The notes below the pieces were generated by a model. That model was not told the origin of the DNA, did no database searches, and saw only the letters and a list, made by a program, of their open reading frames with translations. Of a DNA stretch of 64,000 nt, positions 46,340 through 55,740 are shown one piece after another; the stretch's first letter is position 1, and each line of letters opens with the position of its first letter. The stretch comes from Verrucomicrobiales bacterium (GTDB taxonomy: Bacteria > Verrucomicrobiota > Verrucomicrobiae > Limisphaerales > UBA1100): assembly GCA_002721895.1 (NCBI GenBank), contig PBLV01000011.1:95069-159068 (forward strand), written 5' to 3'. Position numbers and translations under genes: made by a program.

Positions 46340-46404
46340 CAATTTTCAATGATCGAGGCTCAAGGAAACCTCACTTATCAGTACTCAATGTTCATTGAAA
46401 ATTG
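46340..46404. repeat. 13-bp perfect inverted repeat in the GH18/PQQ intergenic region
   Basis: Arms 46340-46352 and 46392-46404 are exact reverse complements (AT-rich, ending ATTG/CAAT). Between them are a GAGG/CCTC pair and 39 nt. It lies just after the PQQ-protein stop (46406) and about 30 nt upstream of the GH18 start. It may be a terminator-like cruciform for the cassette or an operator for the GH18 gene. Confidence 0.7.
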
Positions 46405-46405
46405 G

Positions 46406-47716
46406 TTATTGAGACTTCTTTTTGCCCACCGCAAAAAGCGTTCTCGTCCCCCGCAAATAAAGCACTCCATCAGAAATTGCCGGCGTAGCCATCAGCGTTT
46501 CGCCGATCTGATGTTCTCTGGGGGTCTGGAATCGCTCGCCGGCTTGCAGTACGAACACGATGCCATCTTCGCCGGCGCAATAGATTTTGCCGTCAGCGGC
46601 AACGGGCGAAGCACTGAAGCCGTGGCCGCGATGTCGAATTCGCTCGTAGTAGTGTTCCTCACCGGTCTTCAAATCGAAACATCCAATGAGCCCGCTATTG
46701 TTGAGAGCGTAAACTTTGCCCCGGTAAATGAGCGGCGTGGGCATGTACGGGCCGCGGCGGTTTTGCCAGGCGACGTGTTGAGTTGCGGTGATGTTACCTC
46801 GGCCGCCTGCCTTGACACAAAAGATAGGCCGCTCGGGATGGCGTCCGCTGGCGACGAGAATGCGGTCGCCGGCAAACACCGGCGTGGGCGCGGTGATTTT
46901 CGAGCTGCCGCCCAGCCGCCAAAGTTCCTTGCCCGTTTCTGGATTGTAGCCGCGGATGAATTTGGAACCGTTGGTGATCAATTCCGGCACCTTGCCCGGC
47001 CATACGTTGGGTGTGCCCCACGATGGCAACTCATCCCGCGCCGTGCGCCAAAGCTCCTTGCCAGTCTTCACATCGAACGCCACAATAAACGAACCCTTCT
47101 GCGCGTCACACTGCACGATCACCTTGCCGTGCCAAATAATCGGCGAACTGGCCGAACCCCATTCGTACTCCGGCAGGTCGTAAGCGCCGACATCCAACCG
47201 CCCGAGATTTTTCTTCCACAGCAATTTCCCCTCGACCGTGTACGCCGCCAATCCTTCCGACCCAAAAAACGCCACAACATGTTTGCCATTGGTTGCCGGA
47301 GTGGAGTTCGCATAAGTCGCCTTGATGTGCCGCTTGTCCGTCGGCTTCTTTTTCACCGCCACCCGCGACCACAGCGCCTTGCCGGTTCGTTTATCCAAAC
47401 AAATCACCCGCCACTCATGCACTGACCGGTCCGAAGCCGCTGTTCCGGCACCGTACAAGCCGGGTTTAAAAGTGGGATCCACAATACTGCTCACCGCCGT
47501 GGTGAGAAACAACCGATCGCCCGCAATGATCGGCGAAGAATGTGCCAAGCCGGGGACCGCCACCTTGAATAGGACGCCTTGTCCTTTCGGCACATCCCAT
47601 TGGGCGGGAAGATTCTGTCCGTCAGCAACGCCCGATGCTTGCGGCCCGCGAAAGGAGGGCCAGTCGTTGGCGTGTAGGCCGGCTGCCAATACCACGCCTG
47701 CCAGCCAGCGGATCAT
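46406..47716 (-). CDS. secreted PQQ-type beta-propeller protein
   Basis: 436 residues with a signal peptide (about 1-17). Repeated propeller blades are seen, e.g. GKALWSRVAV, GKELWRTARDELPSWG, ETGKELWRLGG and CAGEDGIVFVL. No quinoprotein dehydrogenase catalytic residues were picked out, so a structural or binding role is likely. It follows the DUF1501 gene by 1 nt in the cytochrome/DUF1501/PQQ cassette. Confidence 0.83.
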   Translation of the reverse strand: MIRWLAGVVLAAGLHANDWPSFRGPQASGVADGQNLPAQWDVPKGQGVLFKVAVPGLAHSSPIIAGDRLFLTTAVSSIVDPTFKPGLYGAGTAASDRSVHEWRVICLDKRTGKALWSRVAVKKKPTDKRHIKATYANSTPATNGKHVVAFFGSEGLAAYTVEGKLLWKKNLGRLDVGAYDLPEYEWGSASSPIIWHGKVIVQCDAQKGSFIVAFDVKTGKELWRTARDELPSWGTPNVWPGKVPELITNGSKFIRGYNPETGKELWRLGGSSKITAPTPVFAGDRILVASGRHPERPIFCVKAGGRGNITATQHVAWQNRRGPYMPTPLIYRGKVYALNNSGLIGCFDLKTGEEHYYERIRHRGHGFSASPVAADGKIYCAGEDGIVFVLQAGERFQTPREHQIGETLMATPAISDGVLYLRGTRTLFAVGKKKSQ

Positions 47717-47717
47717 G

Positions 47718-49154
47718 CTAGAGAATCTCCTTCACCACCCGCGTGGGGTAAGTGTGCGTCAGGCGTTCCTCGAGGCCGTTGCGGTCGAAGGTGAGTTTTT
47801 CGTGATCCATACCGAGTTGGTGCAGGATGGTTGCGTGCCAGTCTTGGATGCTGACACGGTCCTTCACGGCGCCGTAACCGATGTCGTCGGTCTCGCCGTA
47901 AACCACGCCGCCTTTCACGCCGCCGCCGGCGAGCCAGTTGGTGAAGCCGCTCGGACCGTGATCGCGCCCCGCTTTGCCGTAGTCGCCTTGGGCCATCGGC
48001 AAGCGGCCGAATTCTCCGCCCCACAGCACGAGTACGTCGTCGAGCAGACCACGCTGGCGCAGGTCGCGCAGGAGCGCGGCGCAGGGTTTGTCGCTCTGAC
48101 GACAGGCGGCGGGCAGTGAGGTTTTGATGTTGCTGTGGTTGTCCCACATTTGGCCACGCGGATATATCTGCACAAACCGCACGCCGCGCTCGACGAGGCG
48201 ACGGGCCATGAGGCAGCGTTTGCCGAAGTTGTCCGTTTCCTTTTCGCCAATGCCGTACAGCGAGCGGGTGGCCTCGGTTTCGCTGGAGACATCGAGCGCT
48301 TCGCTGGCCTGCACCTGCATGCGGGCGGCCATCTGATAATTGGCAATGCGCGAATCGAGAACGGGCTGATTCGGACGCTTGGCCTTGTGCATGCGATCGA
48401 GCGCGTTGATGAGGTTACGCTTGGCGGCGGTGACGCCGGCGGGCTCCTCGTAGTCCGGCTTGATGTGCAGCATCGGCGTGCCTTCGCTCTTGATCTGCGT
48501 GCCCTGATACAACGGCGGCAGATAACCGCTCATCCAGTTCTCGACATTGTTGACCGGCAAACGGTTTTGCGGATCGGCCAACACCACGTACGCCGGCAGG
48601 TTTCGGCTCTCGCTGCCGAGGCCGTACGTCACCCACGCGCCGAGTGTCGGGTGGCCGGGAAAAATCTCGCCGCTCTGCCACTTGTAACAAGCCGGCTCGT
48701 GGTTTTCGTGTACGTTGTACATTGAGCGGATGATCGCGATCTCGTCAATCACCTTGGCCGTGTGCGGAAGCAGCTCGCTCACCCACGCGCCGCTTTGGCC
48801 GTGCCGGGCAAACTTCCAGTGACTGCGCATCACCTTGCCCTTCATGCTGCGGCCGGCCGGGGCCACCTTGGTGAATTCCTCCGGCGCATCCTGACCGTGA
48901 TATTTGTTGAGGGCCGGCTTGGGATCAAACAGGTCCACCTGCGACGGTCCGCCCTGCATGCAAAACTGAATCACCGCCTTGGCGCGCGGCGCGAAATGCG
49001 GCTGGCGCGGACGCGTGTCCATCGGCAGCGCCGGCTTATGATGTGGCTCCTTGCCGTACAGATCGCGCGTGAGCAACGATGCCAGCGCCGCACCATACAG
49101 GCCGTTCTGCACGCTGTCGAAAAACTGCCGGCGGTTGATGGGGTTCGGATTCAT
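47718..49154 (-). CDS. DUF1501 family protein (twin-arginine type N-terminus)
   Basis: 478 residues from ATG 49154 (MNPNPINRRQFFDSVQNG). The N-terminal RRQFF is Tat-like. FCMQGGPSQVDLFDPKP, VLWGGEFGRLPMAQGDYG and a GRDHGPSGFTNWLAGGG stretch are DUF1501 hallmarks (a sulfatase-like fold in planctomycetes and verrucomicrobia). The function is not established. It starts 1 nt after the end of the cytochrome/DUF1549/1553 gene. Confidence 0.87.
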   Translation of the reverse strand: MNPNPINRRQFFDSVQNGLYGAALASLLTRDLYGKEPHHKPALPMDTRPRQPHFAPRAKAVIQFCMQGGPSQVDLFDPKPALNKYHGQDAPEEFTKVAPAGRSMKGKVMRSHWKFARHGQSGAWVSELLPHTAKVIDEIAIIRSMYNVHENHEPACYKWQSGEIFPGHPTLGAWVTYGLGSESRNLPAYVVLADPQNRLPVNNVENWMSGYLPPLYQGTQIKSEGTPMLHIKPDYEEPAGVTAAKRNLINALDRMHKAKRPNQPVLDSRIANYQMAARMQVQASEALDVSSETEATRSLYGIGEKETDNFGKRCLMARRLVERGVRFVQIYPRGQMWDNHSNIKTSLPAACRQSDKPCAALLRDLRQRGLLDDVLVLWGGEFGRLPMAQGDYGKAGRDHGPSGFTNWLAGGGVKGGVVYGETDDIGYGAVKDRVSIQDWHATILHQLGMDHEKLTFDRNGLEERLTHTYPTRVVKEIL

Positions 49155-49155
49155 G

Positions 49156-51540
49156 TCAGTCGATGTACAAAAACGCCGCGCTATTAAAAAGCGCGTGGCA
49201 AACCTCAGCAAGCGCCTTGTTACGTTGGCCATCCACGCCCGCTTTGGTGTACTCGGCCTCTAATCCTTTCATGGCGGCGACGGTTTGCTTTAATTCCTTG
49301 GCGGAAGGCGGCCGGTTCACGATGCGCTCAAAGGCGAGCCGCACCACCGGCTCAAGGCCCTGCGCTTCCTTTTGCAAATCGGTCGCCAGCTTGCGAGTGA
49401 GCCCGTGCACCACCTTGTCGTGCAGGAGGAACAGCGGCTGCTGTACCACGGTGGAGTTGATGCGCGTCACGCAGTTTGGATTCATCGCCGGCAGGTCAAA
49501 GGTCTCGAGCAAAGTCATAATGTGCTTGCGGCGTTGACGAATGTACACGCTGCGACGCCAGCCGCCCTCGCCGGGTTTGCCAGTTACGTATCCGCCCTCG
49601 CGCACCTGCACATCATCGGGCTTGCCGCCCAGCCGCGAATTGAGCCGGCCGGTGATGGCGATCAAGCCGTCGTGCAGTTCCTCGGCATCCAGCCGGCGCA
49701 TGGGCATGCGGGAGAGCAAGTGATTATCCGGATCCAACCGCGATGCCGCCGCGGATTTCACGGATGTTTGGCGATAAGTCGTGCTGGTGCAAATGAGCCG
49801 GTGCAAATGCTTGGTGCTCCATTTGTTTTCGACGAGTTCTCGCGCGAGCCAATCGAGCAGCGCCGGATGCGTGGGCGGCGCACCGAGTTTGCCGAAGTTG
49901 TCGAGGCTGCTGACGATGCCGCGCCCAAAGTGATGTTTCCAAACGCGGTTCACCCATACACGCGCGGTGAGCGGATGCTCCGGACTGGCGATCCATCGCG
50001 CCAACGCCAGGCGGTTGCCCGTTTTATTTTTGCCCACCGTCTTGGCGGGTTGGAACGGTTTCTCCGAAAACACCACGGGTAAAGCCGGCCCCACCAATGG
50101 CCCGGGGCTGCCCGGATTGCCGCGGAGGTTGACGTATGTGGGTGACGCTTCCCCGCGATCCCACAGCGCTCGGATGAGCGGCATCGATTGTTTCTTTGCC
50201 TTCAGTTCGTCGATTTTCTTTTTCAGCTCGCCGCGTTCTTTGCCTTTCACCGTTTTGAATTTTTCCTCCATCGGCTGCAGATCTTGGTCGATCTTCGCGT
50301 TGTGCGCCTCGACCGCCTTGCGCTCGGCGGGTAACGCCACGGGCAAGTGGCGTCGACTGCTGCCCTTCCATTGATTGCGGAAAGCTTGCGGCGTGAGCCA
50401 GTTGTACTCGTCGTAAGCCGCCTTGAAGATGGCGGCGAAGGAATAGTAATCACGCTGGCTAATGGGATCGTATTTGTGGTCGTGGCACTTGGCGCACTTG
50501 AGCGTGAGGCCGAGTACACCACCGGCAAGAATCTGCAGCTCGTCATCGATCACCTGCAGGCGATCCTCCACACGATTGACCGGATTGGCACTCGTACCGT
50601 CGGGCGCCATGCGCAGGAAACCGGTGGCCACAAGCTTCTCAATCACGTTGGCATCCACCGCATCGGCATCGGCGTAATCTACCAGTTCATCACCGGCGAT
50701 TTGCTCGAGCAAAAACTGGTCATACGGCTTGTCGGCATTGAAGGCGTTGATGACGTAGTCGCGATATTTCCAAGCGTGTTCGCGGATCATGTCCGCATTG
50801 CGTTTGCCCTCGGAATCGGAATACCCCGCCATGTCCAGCCAATGCCGCCCCCAACGCACACCATAAGCCGGCGAGGCGAGCAGACGATCCACCACCTTAT
50901 CCAATGCGGTTGAGCTATCGTCCTTAAGGAACGCATTCATCTGCCGGGTGGTCGGCGGCAGGCCTGTCAGGTCAAAAGTGACTCGGCGCAGTAAAGTTAG
51001 CTTGTCGGTCTCGGCAGAAAACGAGAGTCCCTGTGCCTCCAACTGCTTCAACAGAAAGGCATCAATCGGGTTGGCCACGCGACCGGCTGCTTGCACCCGC
51101 GGCACCTCGGCCCGTTGAGGCGACTGAAACGCCCAATGCTCGCGGGCCTTGGAATCCACCTTCTGCGGCGCGAGTTGCTGTTTCACCTCCGGTGCCCCGG
51201 CGGCAATCCAGTCGCGAAGCGTCTTGAGCTCTCCATCGCTCATCCGCTCGATGCCGGCCATGCTGATGTTTTGATCCGGCGGACAGGCCCGTGAGACGAT
51301 GCGCTTGATTAAAGGGCTCTCCTCCGGCTTGCCGGACACGAACGCCTTGCTTGCCAGCATCGAAGCCTTCGTCCGCAAATCCACCCCGCCATCCTGCAAT
51401 GTCTGCCCATGACACATCGTGCAACGGCGAAGCAAAACAGGGATGGCATCATGCTGGCTTGGCGCGGCCCACACCAGCCCGTCAGCCATCAGAAAAGCAA
51501 AGATAAACCGGGCCACATTCAACCCAGGAAGCCTCTCCAT
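49156..51540 (-). CDS. planctomycete-type cytochrome c with DUF1549 and DUF1553 domains
   Basis: 794 residues. After the signal peptide (about 1-26) a heme c motif CTMCH is at 40-44, in a PSCyt1 domain (about 30-115). DUF1549 (about 155-365) has LTGLPPTTRQMNAFL and WGRHWLDMAGYSDSEGKR. DUF1553 (about 510-770) has LARWIASPEHPLTARVWVNR and LPAMNPNC. It is exported and probably electron-linked. In this group such genes often adjoin DUF1501, and some are placed in polysaccharide-use loci. Confidence 0.88.
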   Translation of the reverse strand: MERLPGLNVARFIFAFLMADGLVWAAPSQHDAIPVLLRRCTMCHGQTLQDGGVDLRTKASMLASKAFVSGKPEESPLIKRIVSRACPPDQNISMAGIERMSDGELKTLRDWIAAGAPEVKQQLAPQKVDSKAREHWAFQSPQRAEVPRVQAAGRVANPIDAFLLKQLEAQGLSFSAETDKLTLLRRVTFDLTGLPPTTRQMNAFLKDDSSTALDKVVDRLLASPAYGVRWGRHWLDMAGYSDSEGKRNADMIREHAWKYRDYVINAFNADKPYDQFLLEQIAGDELVDYADADAVDANVIEKLVATGFLRMAPDGTSANPVNRVEDRLQVIDDELQILAGGVLGLTLKCAKCHDHKYDPISQRDYYSFAAIFKAAYDEYNWLTPQAFRNQWKGSSRRHLPVALPAERKAVEAHNAKIDQDLQPMEEKFKTVKGKERGELKKKIDELKAKKQSMPLIRALWDRGEASPTYVNLRGNPGSPGPLVGPALPVVFSEKPFQPAKTVGKNKTGNRLALARWIASPEHPLTARVWVNRVWKHHFGRGIVSSLDNFGKLGAPPTHPALLDWLARELVENKWSTKHLHRLICTSTTYRQTSVKSAAASRLDPDNHLLSRMPMRRLDAEELHDGLIAITGRLNSRLGGKPDDVQVREGGYVTGKPGEGGWRRSVYIRQRRKHIMTLLETFDLPAMNPNCVTRINSTVVQQPLFLLHDKVVHGLTRKLATDLQKEAQGLEPVVRLAFERIVNRPPSAKELKQTVAAMKGLEAEYTKAGVDGQRNKALAEVCHALFNSAAFLYID

Positions 51541-51710
51541 TTATCCCTTTCAGATCAAGAAAAATGGCGGGCGGAAGCGACTGAGGCCACGCCCATGCCG
51601 CCACGACCCAACTCGGCGATGAGCGTGTAGCGGCCTTCACCGATCTCCGCGCCGGTGGACAAGGCATGTGAGTGGGAAGCGGGGTCAGGCAACAGTGCAG
51701 TATAAAATGA

Positions 51711-54344
51711 ATGGACCCCGTTTTCAATTTCAATGACTTGACGGGCACGGGGATGATTCTCGCTGGTGTCCGGGGAGGGCGCGAGGTAGGCTCCGCGCGC
51801 ATGGCGCAGGATGACCCAACTTGTTTTCCCGGCAACACCCGGCTGGTGACGCTGGACAATGGCTTGACGGTAATTGTCCGTGAGGACAATAGCGCGCCGG
51901 TGGTCTCGGCACAGGCATGGGCCATGACGGGCAGCATCCACGAAGGGGAATGGCTGGGCGCGGGCTTGTCGCACATTCTGGAACACATGCTGTTCAAGGG
52001 CACGGAAACGCGAGGCGTCGGACGCATTGATCAAGAGGTGCAGGCGGCGGGCGGGTACATGAACGCCTACACGTCGTTTGACCGGACGGTATACTATATA
52101 GATGCACCGAACACCGGCGCGGAAACGGCGGTGGACATCCTGTGCGACATCATGCAGCACGCCACGCTGCCGGAGGATGAATTGGCCAAGGAACTGGATG
52201 TAATCCGACGGGAGATCGACATGGGTCAGGACGATCCGTCACGGCGTAGCAGCCGACGGCTGTTCGAAACGGCCTACACCGTGAGCCCCTATCGGCATAC
52301 AATCATCGGTTACCCGGATATTTTCAATGAGCTGAAGAGGGAGGACATTGTCGGTTACTACCAGTCACGTTACATTCCGAACAACATATTCTTCGTGGTG
52401 GTGGGAGACGTGGACTCGGACCAGATGATCGCCCAAATCCACAAGGCCTTTGAAAGCAACAAGCATAAGCCGCTGCCGCCGCAAGTGTTGCCGGAGGAAC
52501 CCCGGCAGACTGCGCCGCGAGATCTGGTGGAAGAGGCGGCCATCCAACTTGGTCATCTGCATGTGTCGTGGCACGTGCCGGATGTGCGCCATCCGGATCT
52601 GCCCGCGCTGGACGTGCTGGCCACGGTTCTGGGCAGCGGCCGTAGTTCGCGGCTGTACCAAAGCGTGCGAGAAAAACAAGGCCTCGTGAACAGCGCGGAT
52701 GCGTGGACCTACACGCCAGTGGGCTCGGGCCTGTTCGGGATGAGCGCGGTGGTGGACACGGAAAAATTTGGACCGGCCCTAGAGGCCATGCAGCAGGAGT
52801 TGCAGCAGTTGAAGAACGACCTGGTATCGGACGCCGAGTTGGGCAAGGTGGTCAAGCAGTTCATCTCCGCCACGCTGGGCACGCGCAAGACCATGGAAGG
52901 CCAGGCGCAAACCTTGGGGGACAGTTGGATCTCGGTGCACGACCTGGACTTTGCGGACCGCTATCTGGAGGCCGTGAAGGCGGTGACGCCACCGGATGTA
53001 CAGCGCGTGGCCGAAACGCACCTTGCGGACACAAACCGGACCCTATATGCGCTGCTGCCCGAGGGAGCCGCGCCACGCGCAGCCCGGACAGAAGCCAGCC
53101 ATTCATCCAGTCCCGTGCAAAAATTTGAATTCCCCAACGGCCTCCGGCTGCTGGTGAAAGAGGATCACCGACTGCCTTTTGTGCAATTGCGGGGCATGTT
53201 CATGGGGGGAGTACTCGCGGAGACAGAGAAGGATTCGGGCATCACCCAGTTGATGGCCAAGCTGATGGTGAAAGGAACGGCGAAACGGACCGGAATGCAA
53301 ATCGCCGAGCAGGTAGAATCCGTAGGCGGCCATATCGACGCTTACGGAGGCAACAACAGCTTTGGAGTGACGGCGGAGGTGTTGAAGCCCGACGTAACGC
53401 CGGGGCTGGAGGTCTTTGCAGACGTAGTGTTGCAGCCCTCTTTCCCGGCGGAAGCCTTGGCGCGCCAGCGAGAGGTCCAATTGGCAGCCCTTAAAACCCA
53501 GCAGGACAAGCTGCTGCATGCCACGTTTCGAATGATGCGAGGCAAAATGTTCGGCACCACGGGTTATGGGCTGGATCCTCTGGGAACAGAGGAAAGCCTC
53601 GCCAAACTGAACACAGCAGACTTGGCATCATTCCACCGAGGCTTGGCGGTGCCCAACAACTGCGTGATCGCCATCTTCGGCGACGTCAACACGACGGACG
53701 TTCGCGTGGAAGTTGAAAAGGCGTTTGGTTTGTGGAACGCTGGGAATGAATTCAAGGTGGCCCCGCCAATGGAGCGCGATCCCGGCATGCAACGCTTGGC
53801 CGTGGAGCGCGACAAGGAACAAGCCGTGGTGGTGGCCGGCTACCGCGGTTGCACATTCATGGACAAGGATCGCTACGCGCTGGAGTTGATCAGCGAAGCC
53901 TGCAGCGACCTGGGCAGCCGGCTGTTCCTGCGCATTCGCGAGGAGTTGGGGCTGGCCTACTACGTGGGCGCCCAGAGCCAGCCGGGATTGTCACCCGGCT
54001 TCTTTGCGTTTTACGCGGGCACCTCGGGCGAAGGAGCGGTACAGGTGGAACAGGAACTATTGAGCGAGGCGGGCAAGCTACGTGACGAAGGATTGACGGA
54101 GGAGGAACTGGCCCGGGCCAAGGCCAAGGTGATTGGCCAAAAGAAAATTGCCCGGCAGGACTTGGGCGGGCTGGCCACAACCAAGGGACTGGATGAACTT
54201 TATGGCTTGGGCCACGACGCCGGGGAACAGGACGACGCGCGGTACGAGGCCGTGACGCTGGGGGAAATTCAGGAGGTTGCGGCGCGCTATTTCCAACCGG
54301 CGCAGTGCGTCGTGGCCGTCAGCCACCCGACGGCCCAGCTTTAA
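51711..54344 (+). CDS. M16 family zinc metalloprotease (two-domain, insulinase-like)
   Basis: 877 residues from the first ATG; starts at 51753 or 51801 (MAQDDPTCFPGN) are plausible and fit the family as well. The active-site HILEH inverse zinc motif (HxxEH) is about residues 87-91, and the downstream Glu region contains a ELAKELDVIRREI stretch. A second M16 half starts near residue 460 and lacks HxxEH, as in two-domain M16 enzymes. It has no signal peptide, so it is probably cytoplasmic. A TATAAAAT at 51701 would place transcription start near the first ATG. Confidence 0.88.
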   Translation: MDPVFNFNDLTGTGMILAGVRGGREVGSARMAQDDPTCFPGNTRLVTLDNGLTVIVREDNSAPVVSAQAWAMTGSIHEGEWLGAGLSHILEHMLFKGTETRGVGRIDQEVQAAGGYMNAYTSFDRTVYYIDAPNTGAETAVDILCDIMQHATLPEDELAKELDVIRREIDMGQDDPSRRSSRRLFETAYTVSPYRHTIIGYPDIFNELKREDIVGYYQSRYIPNNIFFVVVGDVDSDQMIAQIHKAFESNKHKPLPPQVLPEEPRQTAPRDLVEEAAIQLGHLHVSWHVPDVRHPDLPALDVLATVLGSGRSSRLYQSVREKQGLVNSADAWTYTPVGSGLFGMSAVVDTEKFGPALEAMQQELQQLKNDLVSDAELGKVVKQFISATLGTRKTMEGQAQTLGDSWISVHDLDFADRYLEAVKAVTPPDVQRVAETHLADTNRTLYALLPEGAAPRAARTEASHSSSPVQKFEFPNGLRLLVKEDHRLPFVQLRGMFMGGVLAETEKDSGITQLMAKLMVKGTAKRTGMQIAEQVESVGGHIDAYGGNNSFGVTAEVLKPDVTPGLEVFADVVLQPSFPAEALARQREVQLAALKTQQDKLLHATFRMMRGKMFGTTGYGLDPLGTEESLAKLNTADLASFHRGLAVPNNCVIAIFGDVNTTDVRVEVEKAFGLWNAGNEFKVAPPMERDPGMQRLAVERDKEQAVVVAGYRGCTFMDKDRYALELISEACSDLGSRLFLRIREELGLAYYVGAQSQPGLSPGFFAFYAGTSGEGAVQVEQELLSEAGKLRDEGLTEEELARAKAKVIGQKKIARQDLGGLATTKGLDELYGLGHDAGEQDDARYEAVTLGEIQEVAARYFQPAQCVVAVSHPTAQL

Positions 54345-54381
54345 GGTTGCCAAGGGGGGCGGCTCATGGTTGAAATCGCCC

Positions 54382-55587
54382 ATGCGCACCAACCTTTTCA
54401 AGACAACATTGCCCTGCCTGTTGGCGGCCGCGCTGGCTACCACGGGCTGTGACACGGTCAAGAACACCTTCGGGAAAATCAAGATGCCCTTTACCTCAGA
54501 CAAGGCCGAACAACCCGTGACCTCCGAGCCCTTTGGCACCGCCAAGCTGCCGGACAATCAGGAAGCTTCCGCCACCTTGTGGACCCTGCGCAACAAGAAC
54601 GGTCTCGTGGCCAAGGTGACGGACTACGGCGCGACACTGGTGGAAATGCATGTGCCCGACAAGGGCGGCCGGTTTGCCGATGTGGTTAACGGCTTTGACA
54701 GCGTGGAGGGCTACCTAGGCGAAGGCAACCAATACTTTGGCTGCACCACCGGTCGTGTCTGCAACCGCATTGCCAAGGGCAAGTTCACCCTGAACGGCCA
54801 GGAATATCAACTGGCCATCAACAACGAGCCGAACCATCTCCACGGCGGCAATGAGCGCGCCCTGCCAAGGGTCATGTGGAAGGGGGCCCCCTTCATCAAC
54901 CGCGAGGGACAGGGCATCGTGTTCAGCTACACCAGCCCCGACGGCGAGGAAGGCTACCCCGGCACCCTCGTGATTCTAGTGACCTACACGCTGACCCACG
55001 ATAACGAGTTGCGGATCGAGTACGAGGCCAAGCTGGAAGGCAATGACAAATCCACTCCGATTAACCTCACCAACCACGCCTACTGGAACCTCGCCGGTGC
55101 CGGCAGCGGCACGGTACTCAACCACGTGCTGACCCTCAACGCCGACAAATACACAAAGACCGACGACACGCTTATTCCCACCGGTGAGATCGTTGACGTG
55201 GAAGATACCCCTCTTGACTTTCGCACCGCGCATATCATCGGCGAACGCATTCCCGCTGATGACACACCCTGGAAGGGCTACGACCACAACTTTGTGGTCA
55301 ACGGCAACCCTGGCGAAATGCGCGTGGCAGCAGTCTTGAAGGATCCTTCCAGCGGACGCGTGATGACCATCAGCACCGTCGAGCCGGGCATCCAGTTTTA
55401 CAGCGGCAACTTCCTCAACGGCCAGACCGGCAAAAAAGGAAAGACTTACGTTCACCGTGGCGCGTTGTGTCTGGAGACCCAGCATTTCCCGGACTCGGTG
55501 AATCACGACGATTTCCCGAGCACCATTCTCCGCCCAGGCGCGACCTACCGCACCTCGACCATCCACAAGTTCACGGTGGAGGAATAA
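54382..55587 (+). CDS. aldose 1-epimerase-like lipoprotein
   Basis: 401 residues from ATG 54382. The lipoprotein signal ends with LATTGC. The epimerase domain (about 60-395) has YGATLVEMHVPD, GCTTGRVCNRIAKGKF, NHLHGGNERALPR (catalytic His region), NLTNHAYWNLAG and the late LETQHFPDSVN Glu/His segment, as in GalM. GalM interconverts alpha and beta aldoses. A lipoprotein anchor is unusual for it and points to an envelope location. Confidence 0.87.
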   Translation: MRTNLFKTTLPCLLAAALATTGCDTVKNTFGKIKMPFTSDKAEQPVTSEPFGTAKLPDNQEASATLWTLRNKNGLVAKVTDYGATLVEMHVPDKGGRFADVVNGFDSVEGYLGEGNQYFGCTTGRVCNRIAKGKFTLNGQEYQLAINNEPNHLHGGNERALPRVMWKGAPFINREGQGIVFSYTSPDGEEGYPGTLVILVTYTLTHDNELRIEYEAKLEGNDKSTPINLTNHAYWNLAGAGSGTVLNHVLTLNADKYTKTDDTLIPTGEIVDVEDTPLDFRTAHIIGERIPADDTPWKGYDHNFVVNGNPGEMRVAAVLKDPSSGRVMTISTVEPGIQFYSGNFLNGQTGKKGKTYVHRGALCLETQHFPDSVNHDDFPSTILRPGATYRTSTIHKFTVEE

Positions 55588-55637
55588 CGGATTTGCTTGC
55601 CGCCCTTGACAAGCGGCGGCAGACTCGCCGCGAATTT

Positions 55638-55729
55638 GCCAGGGCCCATGGAATGCGGGCTTGCGAACCCCGCCAGGGCCGGAAGGCAGCAACGGTAGCT
55701 TGATCTGCATCTGCCGTGGTCACCCTGGC
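55638..55729 (+). ncRNA. ffs: signal recognition particle RNA, small bacterial type
   Basis: The core CAGGGCCGGAAGGCAGCAACG (split by the GGAA tetraloop) is the SRP domain IV signature. The terminal stem pairs GCCAGGG (55638-55644) with CCCTGGC (55723-55729), and T55730-55735 acts as terminator. About 92 nt, similar to E. coli 4.5S RNA. A TTGACA sits at 55606-55611 upstream, but the -10 is not clear. dnaX starts 12 nt after the end. Confidence 0.92.
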
Positions 55730-55740
55730 TTTTTTCATTC

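Noticed and set aside
51555..52160. Minus-strand open frame of about 201 codons opposite the start of the M16 peptidase
   Set aside because: Antisense to the HxxEH-containing region; no motif in the translation.
55606..55635. TTGACA as the promoter of the SRP RNA
   Set aside because: The -35 is perfect, but no convincing -10 lies at the right spacing upstream of 55638, so it is not listed as a feature.
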